A stretch of 64,000 nucleotides of DNA from Bog-473 sp963755375 (lineage in GTDB: Bacteria > Actinomycetota > Acidimicrobiia > Acidimicrobiales > RAAP-2). Shown piece after piece: positions 41,567 through 49,995 of this stretch. The notes under the pieces are model-generated. The model was not told the DNA's origin and did not search any database. It saw nothing but the letters and a program-made list of their open reading frames with translations. The DNA lies in NCBI GenBank assembly GCA_963755375.1, contig CAVWKG010000006.1, forward strand, positions 372,001-436,000. The letters are read 5' to 3'. Position numbers and translations under genes: made by a program. Numbering within the stretch: the stretch's first letter is position 1; each line of letters opens with the position of its first letter.

Positions 41567-42911
41567 TGCTCACCTCCTTCGCCAGCTCGCGGTAGGCCAC
41601 GGCACCCCGCGAGGCAGGATCGAACACAGTGATGGGCTGCCCGAAGGAGGGGGCTTCGGAGAGGCGGACCGTGCGCGGGATCACAGCCCGACAGACCCGC
41701 TCGGAGAAGTGCTCCCGGACCTCGTTGGCCACGTCCACCGAGAGCCGGGTCCGGGCGTCGAACATGGTCAACACAATTGTGCTGACCTCTAGGGTCTGGT
41801 TCAGGTTGGTGGAGACCAGGTTGACGTTGCGCAACAACTGGCTCAAACCCTCCAGGGCGTAGTACTCGCACTGAATGGGGACGAGTACCTCGTCGGCGGC
41901 GGCCAGGCCGTTGACGGTGATGAGACCCAGAGACGGCGGGCAGTCGATCAGCACGAAGTCGAAGTCGTCCACCACGGTGTCGATGGCCCGCTTCAGCTTC
42001 AATTCCCGGCTGAACGCCGGGACGAGCTCGATCTCGACGCCGGCGAGGTCGATCGTGGCCGGGGCGACAAAGAGGTTCTTGACGCTGGTCGGCTCGATGC
42101 AGTCCTCGAGCGGCTGGTCCCGCATGATCACGTCGTACATGGAGAGTTCGAAGTTCCGGGCCTCGACTCCCAATCCTGTGGTGGCGTTGCCCTGGGGGTC
42201 GAGGTCGACCACGAGGACCCGGTAGTCCAGTTCGGCCAGCGCCGCCCCCAGATTGACGGTGGTGGTGGTCTTGCCCACGCCGCCCTTCTGGTTGGCGATG
42301 GCAATGATCCGGGGCAGCTCCCGGACCGCCGGCTTCGACCCGTTGAGTAGCTCCGTGGCCTCGTTGCCGATCGACGGGGCCCGCATGGCGTGCTTTGGGC
42401 CGGGGGTCGGCGCTGGCGCCGCCTTCGGCTCCGTGACCACCGGCGGGGCCGCTGGGACTGCCGCGCTCGGGACGACCGCCGGAGCGGAGGGGTCCCCGGG
42501 GGCGGAGGTGGCCCCAGAACCAGCCGACGGGGGAGTCGTGGGTGATTCCGCCGGCCTCGCAGGCGCCGCCGACGCGTTGCGGGTCGTGTCGGCCGTCGGC
42601 GGCGGCGAAACGCCTTCGGGCGGCGGGGGAGTGGACGCCGGAGCCGCCGGAGCCGCCGGCGCGCCCACCTCCTGACCGGTCGGTGATCCGTCGGTCTGAA
42701 CCGTGTCGGTCGCGGGCCCGTCGGGTGGAGACGCTTCTGCCGGGGACCCGTCGGGTTGAACCGGGTCCGTTTGCGGGCCATCGGTCTGGGCGGGCTCGGT
42801 GATGATGCTCGTGGCCGGGTCGGCGGGGCGGGATCCCTCCTGGTCGTAAGGAGCGAAAGCCGGCTCGCCTGATCCCTCTGGAATGTCCCTATCCCTGCGC
42901 CTGATCCGCAT
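41541..42911 (-). CDS. parA: chromosome partitioning ATPase ParA with long N-terminal extension
   Basis: Residues about 195-456 are a complete ParA/Soj ATPase: deviant Walker A ANQKGGVGKTTTTVNLG, VVDLDPQGNATTGLG, Walker B FDFVLIDCPPSLGL and AFDEVLVPIQ-like AADEVLVPIQCEYYALEGL. It moves ParB-parS complexes over the nucleoid. About 195 residues of Pro/Ala/Thr/Asp-rich, low-complexity sequence precede it (repeated TDGPQTDPVQPDGSP-type units), an unusual length for ParA. ATG 42911 is preferred because GGAAG lies 9 nt upstream; GTG 42935 is in frame. A longer frame would run through the parS sites. Its end overlaps parB. Confidence 0.93.
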   Translation of the reverse strand: MRIRRRDRDIPEGSGEPAFAPYDQEGSRPADPATSIITEPAQTDGPQTDPVQPDGSPAEASPPDGPATDTVQTDGSPTGQEVGAPAAPAAPASTPPPPEGVSPPPTADTTRNASAAPARPAESPTTPPSAGSGATSAPGDPSAPAVVPSAAVPAAPPVVTEPKAAPAPTPGPKHAMRAPSIGNEATELLNGSKPAVRELPRIIAIANQKGGVGKTTTTVNLGAALAELDYRVLVVDLDPQGNATTGLGVEARNFELSMYDVIMRDQPLEDCIEPTSVKNLFVAPATIDLAGVEIELVPAFSRELKLKRAIDTVVDDFDFVLIDCPPSLGLITVNGLAAADEVLVPIQCEYYALEGLSQLLRNVNLVSTNLNQTLEVSTIVLTMFDARTRLSVDVANEVREHFSERVCRAVIPRTVRLSEAPSFGQPITVFDPASRGAVAYRELAKEVSNGAPQRSR

Positions 42912-42986
42912 CAGGTCGGACTTCCGGATTGCCACCGCACGAGGCCTATCCTGGCTTGCCGGCGTCCCGAGGTCAAGGGTTGAGAT

Positions 42987-43002
42987 TGTTCCACGTGAAA
43001 CC
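42987..43002. promoter_or_regulatory. parS site 1
   Basis: TGTTCCACGTGAAACC matches the parS consensus TGTTTCACGTGAAACA at 14 of 16 positions. It lies 76 nt before the parA start. Confidence 0.85.
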
Positions 43003-43036
43003 TCGGACTGAAGGGAACCGACCCGGCTCGGTGCCT

Positions 43037-43052
43037 TGTTCCACGTGGAACA
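43037..43052. promoter_or_regulatory. parS site 2 (perfect palindrome)
   Basis: TGTTCCACGTGGAACA is a perfect 16-bp palindrome and differs from the parS consensus at the two symmetric positions. It is 50 bp from site 1. ParB should nucleate here, about 5.6 kb from dnaA. Confidence 0.88.
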
Positions 43053-43244
43053 ACATTTCGACAATCGCTCTGCTCTCCCGACAGCGCCTCTCGGGCAATT
43101 GGGATCCGTCGGGCAGGCTCAGGGCCAACTTGGAATGGGGCTGCGGCCCCCGCCGTACCCCGAGCCCGCCCTCCGAAGTCCGCTCAGCGGATCCCCTCGT
43201 AGTAATCGTCTGGCCGAGCCCGGCGTGGTGGCGTTGAGCGCCTT

Positions 43245-43889
43245 CTAGAAGAGTGGCTTCTTCGCCGGAACCCCATTGCGGCGAGGGAAGCGGTCCGGGC
43301 ATGGTCCTGCCTGGCGGAGGATCCGGTATTCGAAGTCCTCGTGGATCACCTCGGCCCGCTGAAGCCCGAGCTGCCGGAGCGGCTCCGCAGGCCACCGGGC
43401 TCCTGGGTCATCCTCTGCCTCGGTCCGGGGCGGCTCCGAGACGATCAGCCAGCCCCCGACCTTGAGCAGGGGTGCGGCACACTCGGCCACCACCGCTGGG
43501 CGCCCGAAGGAACGGGCCAGTACCCCGTCGAAGCCAGCCCTCAGGTCCTCCTCACGCCCACAGACCTCGGCCCGCTCCTCGAGCACCGAGACACGGGTGG
43601 CCAGCCCCAGACGCCCGACTGCCCGGCGGAGGAAGGAAGCCCGCCGGCCGTTGGCCTCCAACAGCGCCATGGTGGCGTCCGGCCAGTCAATCGCCACCAC
43701 CAATCCGGGCAGCCCGCCTCCCGAGCCAAGATCGACGAGCCTGGCGGGGCCGGCGGTAGACAGGCGGCGCGCGATAGAGGCGAACCCGTCGGCGTGCTGG
43801 ACCTGACGCTCGAGCGGGCCGGGTCCGAGAAATCCCGCCGCCCGCGCCTCCGTGAGGAGCTCGTGCAGCACGGTAGGGGAGTGGCTCAC
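43245..43889 (-). CDS. rsmG: 16S rRNA (guanine-N7) methyltransferase RsmG
   Basis: A 214-residue SAM-dependent enzyme that methylates G527 of 16S rRNA. The SAM-binding motif I is LVDLGSGGGLPGLVVAI, followed by the acidic LLEANGRRASFLRRAV and LARSFGRPAVVAECAAPLL. The end of the domain is VGGWLIVSEPP. GTG 43889 (GACGAG upstream) starts at the usual helical cap; GTG 43907 or the far upstream frame are alternatives. It lies between jag and parA as in other Actinobacteria (Rv3919c, gid). Confidence 0.95.
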   Translation of the reverse strand: MSHSPTVLHELLTEARAAGFLGPGPLERQVQHADGFASIARRLSTAGPARLVDLGSGGGLPGLVVAIDWPDATMALLEANGRRASFLRRAVGRLGLATRVSVLEERAEVCGREEDLRAGFDGVLARSFGRPAVVAECAAPLLKVGGWLIVSEPPRTEAEDDPGARWPAEPLRQLGLQRAEVIHEDFEYRILRQAGPCPDRFPRRNGVPAKKPLF

Positions 43890-43917
43890 CTCGTCGGCGC
43901 CGGGCACCGGCGCCGGG

Positions 43918-44970
43918 TCAGCCCGCCGGTGCGATGACGATGTGGCGGTTGGGGTCCTCGCCTTCGGAGCGGGTCTGCACCCCAGGCATCTCGTTGATGG
44001 CATCGTGCACGGCCTTACGGTCGGCCGGGCTCATGGGCTCGAGCGCCTTCTCCTGGCCCGAGGCCAGGACTTCTGTGGCAACTTGCGTGCTGAACCGCTT
44101 GAGGGCGGCTGAACGCCGCTCCCTGTATCCGGCCACATCAACCAGGATGCGATCGGTGCGTGAGGGGCATTGGCGTTGCACCACCGCCCGGGTCAGGTCC
44201 TGGAGCGCCGTCAGGGTGGACCCCCGCGGGCCGACGAGAAGGCCGAGATCCTCGCCGAGCGCGGCGATCTCGACCGTGTCCTCATCGAGGAGGCGGGTCT
44301 CGACCGTGCCCTCCATGCCGAACTCGCTCAAGAGATCGGCCACGAATGCCCGCCCGACCTCACCCTGCTCTTCGAGCGTCATTCCTTCGGCCATGTCCTC
44401 TGTCTCCTTCGCTTCGGTGCTGCGCTGCGGAACCTTCTCGACCGACGGCCGCCTCGAGCCGTTCCTCGAGCCTTCCACCGGCGCCACGCCGGTCGTCGTC
44501 GCCTTACTGCGATTGCGTCGGCGTCGGGCCGAGCGGCTCGTGCCGCTCCCGGCTCCCGTCGTCGGTCCGGTCCCACTGCCGTCGGTCCCACTGTCGTCGC
44601 CCGTGCCCGCGCCAGCGCCAGCGCCAGCGGCTCCAGAGCCGCCTGCGCCCGAGCCTGCCGTGCTGCTGCGGCCGCCGGCGTCCGTCGACGATGCCGAACT
44701 CCGCTGACCGCCCTGACGGCTCCCCTGGCCCCCTTGGCTCCCCTGGCCAGTCCGGCTACCGCTGCGCCGCGATCGCTCCCGACGGGGCCGGGCCCCGACC
44801 GGACGCACCCGCACCCGCACCCTTGCCTCGACCCGGACGCGCCCGAACAGCCCTGTCTTCGGCTCGTCGACCACGATCACCTCGGCATCGCCGACAGCGA
44901 CCCCCAGCTGGTCCAGGGCCTGCTCAGTCGCCTCTTCGACGGTCTTGCCCGCCACCTCAACCCACTCCAC
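43918..44970 (-). CDS. jag: RNA-binding protein Jag/KhpB with long low-complexity linker
   Basis: A 350-residue protein. Residues 1-55 are a Jag_N domain (WVEVAGKTVEEATEQALDQL, then KTGLFGRVRVEARV). Residues about 60-195 are a Gly/Ser/Thr/Arg-rich linker, far longer than usual. A KH domain follows with LVGPRGSTLTALQDLTRAV, then the R3H domain with YRERRSAALKRFSTQ and ALEPMSPADRKAVHDAINEMP. It binds RNA and, in firmicutes, affects cell elongation and division. It lies 3 nt downstream of yidC on the same strand. The linker could be an intrinsically disordered phase-separating region. Confidence 0.93.
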   Translation of the reverse strand: MEWVEVAGKTVEEATEQALDQLGVAVGDAEVIVVDEPKTGLFGRVRVEARVRVRVRPVGARPRRERSRRSGSRTGQGSQGGQGSRQGGQRSSASSTDAGGRSSTAGSGAGGSGAAGAGAGAGTGDDSGTDGSGTGPTTGAGSGTSRSARRRRNRSKATTTGVAPVEGSRNGSRRPSVEKVPQRSTEAKETEDMAEGMTLEEQGEVGRAFVADLLSEFGMEGTVETRLLDEDTVEIAALGEDLGLLVGPRGSTLTALQDLTRAVVQRQCPSRTDRILVDVAGYRERRSAALKRFSTQVATEVLASGQEKALEPMSPADRKAVHDAINEMPGVQTRSEGEDPNRHIVIAPAG

Positions 44971-44973
44971 GCG

Positions 44974-46158
44974 CTATCGAGCCTTTCTCGTCCGCTTCGA
45001 CCGCGACCGCGGATGGGACTTGGGTTGCGGGGCATCCTCGGCGCTGTCGTCGTCGGTCCCCGCCTTGCCGTTCGTCGTCCCCTTGCCCGCCGTCGACTTC
45101 TTCCCGTTCGTGGGCGCCCGGCCGTTGGTCTTGGCACCGTTGGTCTTGGCGCCGCCCTTGGCCGGCGGCAGTGTCGCTTTGGCGGCCGCCGTTCCGTCCG
45201 TGGCCGTCGACGTCTTCTTGGTCGCTTTCGGGGCGGGAGGCGGTGGTTTCACCTTTTCCTCCTTGCCCGAGCCGATCTCGCGCTCGTGGACGACCGGTTT
45301 GACCATGCCGCTTCGGAACATCACTTCCTGTGTCGCGATACGCATGGCCGATGACACGACCATGTAAATGGTTGCTCCGGCGGGCACTCTCAGGTAAATA
45401 ACGCCGAAAATAATAGGGAAAAACTTCTGCATTGTTTGCATCTGTGGATTGGCCGCAGCAGCCTGAGGATTACGGCTATTCATCTGCTTCATTTGGTAGA
45501 ACTGCATGAACATCGCAGCTCCAATGAGCACCAGATATGGAATCACCAATACGGCCTGGCTGGCGCTCGTGATCACCTGATGCGTAAACGGATTCATCGT
45601 GTGATTTGAAAATGGAAGCGACGACAGATCCATCCCGAACCACCAGTGCATTTGTCCTTGACTGAGGACCAATGCCTGGTGCATTTGAGAATTTGTGGGG
45701 ATATATCTCGGGGCTCCGACGATCACTTTGTGCCCGTTGACAACCTTGGTCGCGGTCGTCGACAAACCCCGGATCAGCGTGTACAAGACGATGAGGAACG
45801 GCATCTGCAGGAGGCTGGGCAGGCAGGCCCCGAACGGGCTCGTCCCGTTCTCCTTGTAGAGCTTCATCATCTCGGCGTTGAGCGCTTCCCGGTTCTCCGC
45901 GCCCTTGTACTTGGCCTGGAGCTTCTTCATCTCGGGCTGCAGTCGCTGCATGGCCAGCATCGACTTGGTGCTCTTCACCGTGACCGGCGTCAGGGCCAGC
46001 ATGATGATGATGGTCAGGCCCGTAATCGCGAAGCCGTAGTTGGGCCAGATGGCGTAGAGGCCGGCCAGGATGTAGCCGAACAGCTCGAAGATGGGGTGGA
46101 AGATCTCCCCGATCAGCTTGAACAGGGAATTCTCGGCCAGGATCGGGTGGCTCAGCAC
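44974..46158 (-). CDS. yidC: membrane protein insertase YidC
   Basis: A 394-residue Oxa1/YidC-family insertase. The membrane core runs from GYILAGLYAIWPNYGFAITG (helix 1) through MKKLQAKYKGAENREALNAE (cytoplasmic hairpin), GTSPFGACLPSLLQMPFLIV and later helices to VIYLRVPAGATIYMVVSS. A basic Lys/Thr/Gly-rich C-terminal tail of about 110 residues probably contacts the ribosome. GTG 46158 is 7 nt inside the yidD end. Between about 45355 and 45745 (residues 138-268) the base composition falls to near 50% GC, in sharp contrast to both flanks; see findings. Confidence 0.96.
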   Translation of the reverse strand: MLSHPILAENSLFKLIGEIFHPIFELFGYILAGLYAIWPNYGFAITGLTIIIMLALTPVTVKSTKSMLAMQRLQPEMKKLQAKYKGAENREALNAEMMKLYKENGTSPFGACLPSLLQMPFLIVLYTLIRGLSTTATKVVNGHKVIVGAPRYIPTNSQMHQALVLSQGQMHWWFGMDLSSLPFSNHTMNPFTHQVITSASQAVLVIPYLVLIGAAMFMQFYQMKQMNSRNPQAAAANPQMQTMQKFFPIIFGVIYLRVPAGATIYMVVSSAMRIATQEVMFRSGMVKPVVHEREIGSGKEEKVKPPPPAPKATKKTSTATDGTAAAKATLPPAKGGAKTNGAKTNGRAPTNGKKSTAGKGTTNGKAGTDDDSAEDAPQPKSHPRSRSKRTRKAR

Positions 46159-46424
46159 GGACCGCTCCCTTCATGGGCATGCACCCGGACCGGCACCAGA
46201 TCCACGCCGTGCGGCCCGAAGGGGCGACACCGCAGCAGCCGTCGGGCGCTCAGGGCCAGGCCGCGCCAGAAACCGTGGAGGGTGAAGGCCTCCACCGCGT
46301 AAGTGGAGCAGCTCGGGTAGAAGCGGCAGGGCGAGATCCGGCCGGAGGCCGCACCCTGGTAGGCGGTGACCAGGGCCACCACCACCCGCACGGGGAGGCT
46401 CCGGGTGGTGTCAGCGCCGCTCAT
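46152..46424 (-). CDS. yidD: membrane protein insertion efficiency factor YidD
   Basis: A 90-residue member of the YidD/DUF37 family, a small membrane-associated helper of YidC. The diagnostic block is ISPCRFYPSCSTYAVEAFTL followed by GLALSARRLLRCRPFGPHGVDLVP, with the three conserved Cys. ATG 46424 overlaps the rnpA stop (ATGA). Gene order rpmH-rnpA-yidD-yidC-jag is conserved in bacteria. Confidence 0.96.
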   Translation of the reverse strand: MSGADTTRSLPVRVVVALVTAYQGAASGRISPCRFYPSCSTYAVEAFTLHGFWRGLALSARRLLRCRPFGPHGVDLVPVRVHAHEGSGPC

Positions 46425-46780
46425 GTGGGCACCTGGGCCCGCCCGGCCTTCATGAGCGCCGTCGCCACGTCGTCCCGGAACGCCGACGGTGCCAGTTCGG
46501 CCGCGGCGGGCTCCAGCCGCACCAGGTAGGCCCCCTGTGCCAGGGCCGGCGCGGCGGACCGGACCACTTCGCGTGCTCGGCGCCGGAGCGAATTGCGCAC
46601 GACCGCACCGCCGCAATTGCGACCAATTGCGTACGCCACCTGCGGAATCACTCCTGGATCCCCAACCTCGGCCGGCACGAACGTCACCCGCACGGGGCCG
46701 CTGGCCCCACGCGCCGGTGAGCGTTGCAGCTCGGCGAACGCCGCGCGGCGGGTAATGCGTCCGACCGTCCGTGCAGGCAC
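46421..46780 (-). CDS. rnpA: ribonuclease P protein component
   Basis: A 119-residue basic protein that partners the RNase P RNA in 5' tRNA maturation. The signature is IGRNCGGAVVRNSLRRRAREVVR, an RNR motif variant of xRNRxKRRxRE; N-terminal RITRRAAFAELQRS is also typical. Start ATG 46780 lies 10 nt after the rpmH stop. An N-terminal Met-Pro and a Val/Pro-rich central strand fit the fold. Confidence 0.95.
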   Translation of the reverse strand: MPARTVGRITRRAAFAELQRSPARGASGPVRVTFVPAEVGDPGVIPQVAYAIGRNCGGAVVRNSLRRRAREVVRSAAPALAQGAYLVRLEPAAAELAPSAFRDDVATALMKAGRAQVPT

Positions 46781-46789
46781 TCGAGGCCT

Positions 46790-46924
46790 TCAGACGGTGA
46801 GACGGTGGCGCCCCTTGAGCCGCCGCGACTTCAGAATGGCCCGCCCCGCCCGCGTGGACATGCGCTTGCGGAACCCGTGGGTACGAGCCCTTTTCCGGGT
46901 GTTCGGTTGATAAGTGCGCTTCAC
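46790..46924 (-). CDS. rpmH: 50S ribosomal protein L34
   Basis: A 44-residue gene. The translation VKRTYQPNTRKRARTHGFRK then RMSTRAGRAILKSRRLKGRH is the universal L34 sequence. GTG 46924 is the start, TGA (46790-46792) the stop. It is the first gene of the leftward origin operon and reads away from dnaA. Confidence 0.97.
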   Translation of the reverse strand: MKRTYQPNTRKRARTHGFRKRMSTRAGRAILKSRRLKGRHRLTV

Positions 46925-47171
46925 GTCAATTCAGCCTTTCGCGACAGCCGAGCGGCAATCCGGGAGCCGGTTCGTCGCAGGTTCCTTGCCTCGGCCTTCG
47001 AGTCGATTGCGGCCGCCGGCGGCGAGTCCTCCCATGTTAGGCGCGATTTGGCGATGGGCTCTAGTCGCATCGTCTGGCACGGTGTACGTTCGACCAATTA
47101 CCCATACCGAGGATCGTTCCGAACATGCTGACTGGACGCCGAGGCGGGAGAAGGGGCGTTCGGAACTCGCA
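46925..47171. other. rpmH-dnaA intergenic region
   Basis: A 247-nt gap holding the divergent promoters of rpmH (minus) and dnaA (plus). The sequence is less GC-rich than its surroundings around 47030-47115. No DnaA box closer than three mismatches was found by eye. A frame extends from 46914 into dnaA but has no homology before 47172. Confidence 0.6.
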
Positions 47172-48560
47172 GTGACCCAGGCAGGAGATCTTTGGACGAG
47201 GTGCACCGGGTCCCTACGCGATCAGGTGTCCGAGAGCACGTGGCAGCTCTGGCTGTCGGGCATCGAGCCCGTGACCTTCGCGGACGGCGAGTTCGTGCTC
47301 TCCGTGCCCAACGGGCTCATCCGCGAGCGGGTGGAGTCCCGCTACCTCCCGATGATCGAGGACACCCTGGCCAACGAGGTGGGCGCTCCCGTGCGGGGCC
47401 GTCTCGAGGTCCAGGAGCCGGGACCGACGTTGAACGAGCCGACGACCGAACAGGTCTTCGGAATGCCCGCCGAACCCGAACCACGGCCCGAGCCGGCTCC
47501 GACGGCCCGGCCCGGACGTGAGTCGCCCGCAGTACAGCTGGACACGAAATTCACCTTCGAGACGTTCGTGGCCGCGTCGTCGAACCGCCTGGCGCACGCC
47601 GCCGCCCAGGCGGTGGCGGAAACGCCCGGTCGTTCCTACAACCCTCTGTTCATTTACGGTGATTCCGGCCTGGGCAAGACTCATCTGCTCCACGCCATCG
47701 GCAACTACGTCACCGAGAACTACCCCCGCCGCAAGGTCCTCTACGTCACCACCGAGACCTTCATGAACGACTTCGTCGACTCTCTGCGGACCTCGACCAC
47801 CTTGACCTTCAAGCGCCGCTACCGCGACTGCGACGTCCTCCTGATCGACGACGTTCAGTTCATGGAGCGCAAAGAGGGCCTCCAGGAGGAGTTCTTCCAC
47901 ACCTACAACGACCTCAAGGGTGCCTCCAAGCAGATCGTCCTGACCTCCGACCGGCCGCCCAAGTCCATCGAGACCCTCGAGGACCGGCTCCGCAGCCGCT
48001 TTCTCTCCGGCCTGATCACCGAGATCGACCCGCCGGACCTGGAGACCCGTCTCGCCATCCTCCGCTCCAAGTCCCTCAGCGAGCACCAGGAGGTCCCCGA
48101 CGACGTCCTGGAATTCATCGCATCCCACGTCAAGGACAACATCCGGGAGCTCGAGGGCGCGCTGACCCGCATCTGCGCCTTCGCCAATCTCAACAAGGAG
48201 CCCATCTCACTGGCCCAGGCCGAGAAGGTCCTCTCAGACCTGGTCTTGGCCGGCGAGCCCCGGCGCATCACGCCGCAGATGATCCTCGACGCCACCTCCG
48301 CGAGCTACGGCTTCTCGGTGGATGCGATCTGCGGCCCGAGCCGGACCCGTCCGCTCGTCACCGCCCGCCAGGTCGCCATGTACCTGACCCGGGAGCTCAC
48401 GGACTACAGCTACCCCGCCATCGGACGCGTCTTCGGCAAGCGTGACCACACCACCGTGATCCACGCCGTGGACAAGATCGCCGGCCAGATGCAGGAGCGA
48501 CGGCAGATCTACGAGCAGGTCACCGAACTGATCCAGAAGATCCGTGCGGGCTCGGCCTGA
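47172..48560 (+). CDS. dnaA: chromosomal replication initiator protein DnaA
   Basis: A 462-residue AAA+ initiator. Domain I (residues 1-80) starts VTQAGDLWTRCTGSLRDQVS; domain II is a Pro/Glu linker (about 81-125); domain III has YNPLFIYGDSGLGKTHLL (Walker A 163-170), VLLIDDVQFMERKEG (Walker B) and the sensor/arginine-finger block; domain IV ends with ARQVAMYLTRELTDYSYPAI and GKRDHTTVIHA, the DnaA-box-binding helix-turn-helix. GTG 47172 matches family N-termini. The presumed oriC follows. Confidence 0.97.
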   Translation: MTQAGDLWTRCTGSLRDQVSESTWQLWLSGIEPVTFADGEFVLSVPNGLIRERVESRYLPMIEDTLANEVGAPVRGRLEVQEPGPTLNEPTTEQVFGMPAEPEPRPEPAPTARPGRESPAVQLDTKFTFETFVAASSNRLAHAAAQAVAETPGRSYNPLFIYGDSGLGKTHLLHAIGNYVTENYPRRKVLYVTTETFMNDFVDSLRTSTTLTFKRRYRDCDVLLIDDVQFMERKEGLQEEFFHTYNDLKGASKQIVLTSDRPPKSIETLEDRLRSRFLSGLITEIDPPDLETRLAILRSKSLSEHQEVPDDVLEFIASHVKDNIRELEGALTRICAFANLNKEPISLAQAEKVLSDLVLAGEPRRITPQMILDATSASYGFSVDAICGPSRTRPLVTARQVAMYLTRELTDYSYPAIGRVFGKRDHTTVIHAVDKIAGQMQERRQIYEQVTELIQKIRAGSA

Positions 48561-48860
48561 CCGTTCCGCCCACCCGCACGCCGTCCGCCGAGTTGTGGTT
48601 TGCAGGGGGCAAAGGCTGTGGACCGACCCCGCGATCCCTGGGGACCGGCTGCGTGCTTGTCCCCAGGCTGAAGCGATCGGCGCCGCGCGTACGATCAAAC
48701 CCGCACCCGGCCCACAGTCCCGTGGGGAAAGCGACGGCTGCGCCCAGCTGGGGTGGGACCATGTCGTCCACAATCCACACCCCTTACTACCTTTACAAGA
48801 CACGTATACCTCTCCTTCCGCGATGAAGGATTGGGAAAACTCCCGAAAGGACCGGCGTCG
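48561..48860. other. oriC: presumed chromosomal origin (oriC)
   Basis: The dnaA-dnaN gap is the usual oriC location in Actinobacteria. DnaA-box-like 9-mers: TTGTCCCCA at 48657-48665, TCGTCCACA at 48764-48772, CAATCCACA at 48771-48779, and on the minus strand CGGTCCACA at 48617-48625. A less GC-rich stretch at 48780-48850, next to the box pair, could be the unwinding element. At 300 nt it is short for an actinobacterial origin, and the boxes are degenerate. Confidence 0.75.
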
Positions 48861-49979
48861 GTGAAGTTCAGATCCGAACGAGATGCACTCGTCGACATGC
48901 TGGCCACCGCAAGCCGAGCCGTGGGGGGTCGGGGCGGTTCCTCCCCGGTGCTGCTGGGTCTGCTGCTCACGTGCGACGGGAACTCGTTGCGTGTCACCGG
49001 GACCGATCTGGACCTCACGATCCAGGTGACCGGCGAGGTGATCGGGATCGATCACGGCAGTTGTGTCATTCCGGCGCGGCTGTCGACCGACATCGTCCGC
49101 CGCCTGGAGCCCGGTGCCGTGACGTTCGCCGACCAGGGTGATCACATCACCATCAGCGCAGCCCGATCGACCTTCAAACTCCACACCTACCCCGTCGTGG
49201 AGTTCCCACCGGTGGGCAAGACCGACGAGCCGACGACCCAACTGTCCGAGACCGCCCTCGGCGAGGCCGTGCGCCAGGTGGTGCGGGCAGCGTCGCGCGA
49301 CGACGGCCGACCCCTGTTGACCGGCGTGCTGGTGTCGCGGGTCGACGGAGCCATTCGAATGGTGGCGACCGACTCGTACCGCATGGCGATGCGCGACCTC
49401 CCGGACTCGGAGACCCTGCCGGGTGAGGAGGACCTTCTCGTGCCGGCCCGCGCGCTCTCCGAGCTCCAGCGGCTGCCGACAGGCACCATCTCGGAAGGAT
49501 CCGGGACGGACCGTGTCGGCGTGGCGGCCAACAGCAACGAGATCACCTTCTGGCAGGGCAACGTCCAGATCAGCACCCGGCTGCTCGAGGGCCGGTATCC
49601 GGACTACAAGCAGCTGATCCCGGACCACTACCCGAACCGCCTGCACCTCGGGAAGGAAAGCTTCATTTCGGCCTTGCGGCGGGTGCAGCTGCTCGTCCGC
49701 GACAACACGACGCCCGTGCGGCTCTCCATGCGCCAGGGCGGGGTGGACCTGAGCGTCCAGAGCCAGGACGTCGGTGACGCCGCCGAGGCCGTGGACGGGG
49801 ACTACACCGGTGAGGATCTCGTCATCGCGTTCAACCCGTCGTATCTCATCGACGGCGTCGAGGCGGTCGCGGGCGACGAGGTGATCGTCGAGACAGCGGA
49901 CGCGTCGCGCGCCGCCACGGTGCGCGGCGCCGAGGATCACGAGTTCCGCTACCTCCTGATGCCGGTCCGGGTCTCCTGA
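48861..49979 (+). CDS. dnaN: DNA polymerase III sliding clamp (beta subunit)
   Basis: A 372-residue ring-forming clamp. Three topologically equal domains are visible: VKFRSERDALVDMLATASRA start, DGRPLLTGVLVSRVDGAIRMVATDSYRMAM in domain 2, and VDGVEAVAGDEVIVETADASR with the C-terminal YLLMPVRVS (hydrophobic MPxR end). GTG 48861 follows GAAAGG at 10 nt. It sits between oriC and recF as in all origin clusters of this type. Confidence 0.97.
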   Translation: MKFRSERDALVDMLATASRAVGGRGGSSPVLLGLLLTCDGNSLRVTGTDLDLTIQVTGEVIGIDHGSCVIPARLSTDIVRRLEPGAVTFADQGDHITISAARSTFKLHTYPVVEFPPVGKTDEPTTQLSETALGEAVRQVVRAASRDDGRPLLTGVLVSRVDGAIRMVATDSYRMAMRDLPDSETLPGEEDLLVPARALSELQRLPTGTISEGSGTDRVGVAANSNEITFWQGNVQISTRLLEGRYPDYKQLIPDHYPNRLHLGKESFISALRRVQLLVRDNTTPVRLSMRQGGVDLSVQSQDVGDAAEAVDGDYTGEDLVIAFNPSYLIDGVEAVAGDEVIVETADASRAATVRGAEDHEFRYLLMPVRVS

Positions 49980-49995
49980 GCGGACCGCGGTCGCG

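Larger units (their letters stand above)
42912..43244. other. intergenic region between rsmG and parA carrying parS sites
   Basis: A 333-nt gap with two parS-like sequences at 42987 and 43037. The remainder (43053-43244) shows no gene, repeat or hairpin that I can support; part may be the parA promoter. Confidence 0.6.

Noticed and set aside
44160..45354. Long plus-strand frames opposite jag and yidC
   Set aside because: They mirror codon-biased GC-rich genes; translations are Arg/Ser/Pro-rich with no homology.
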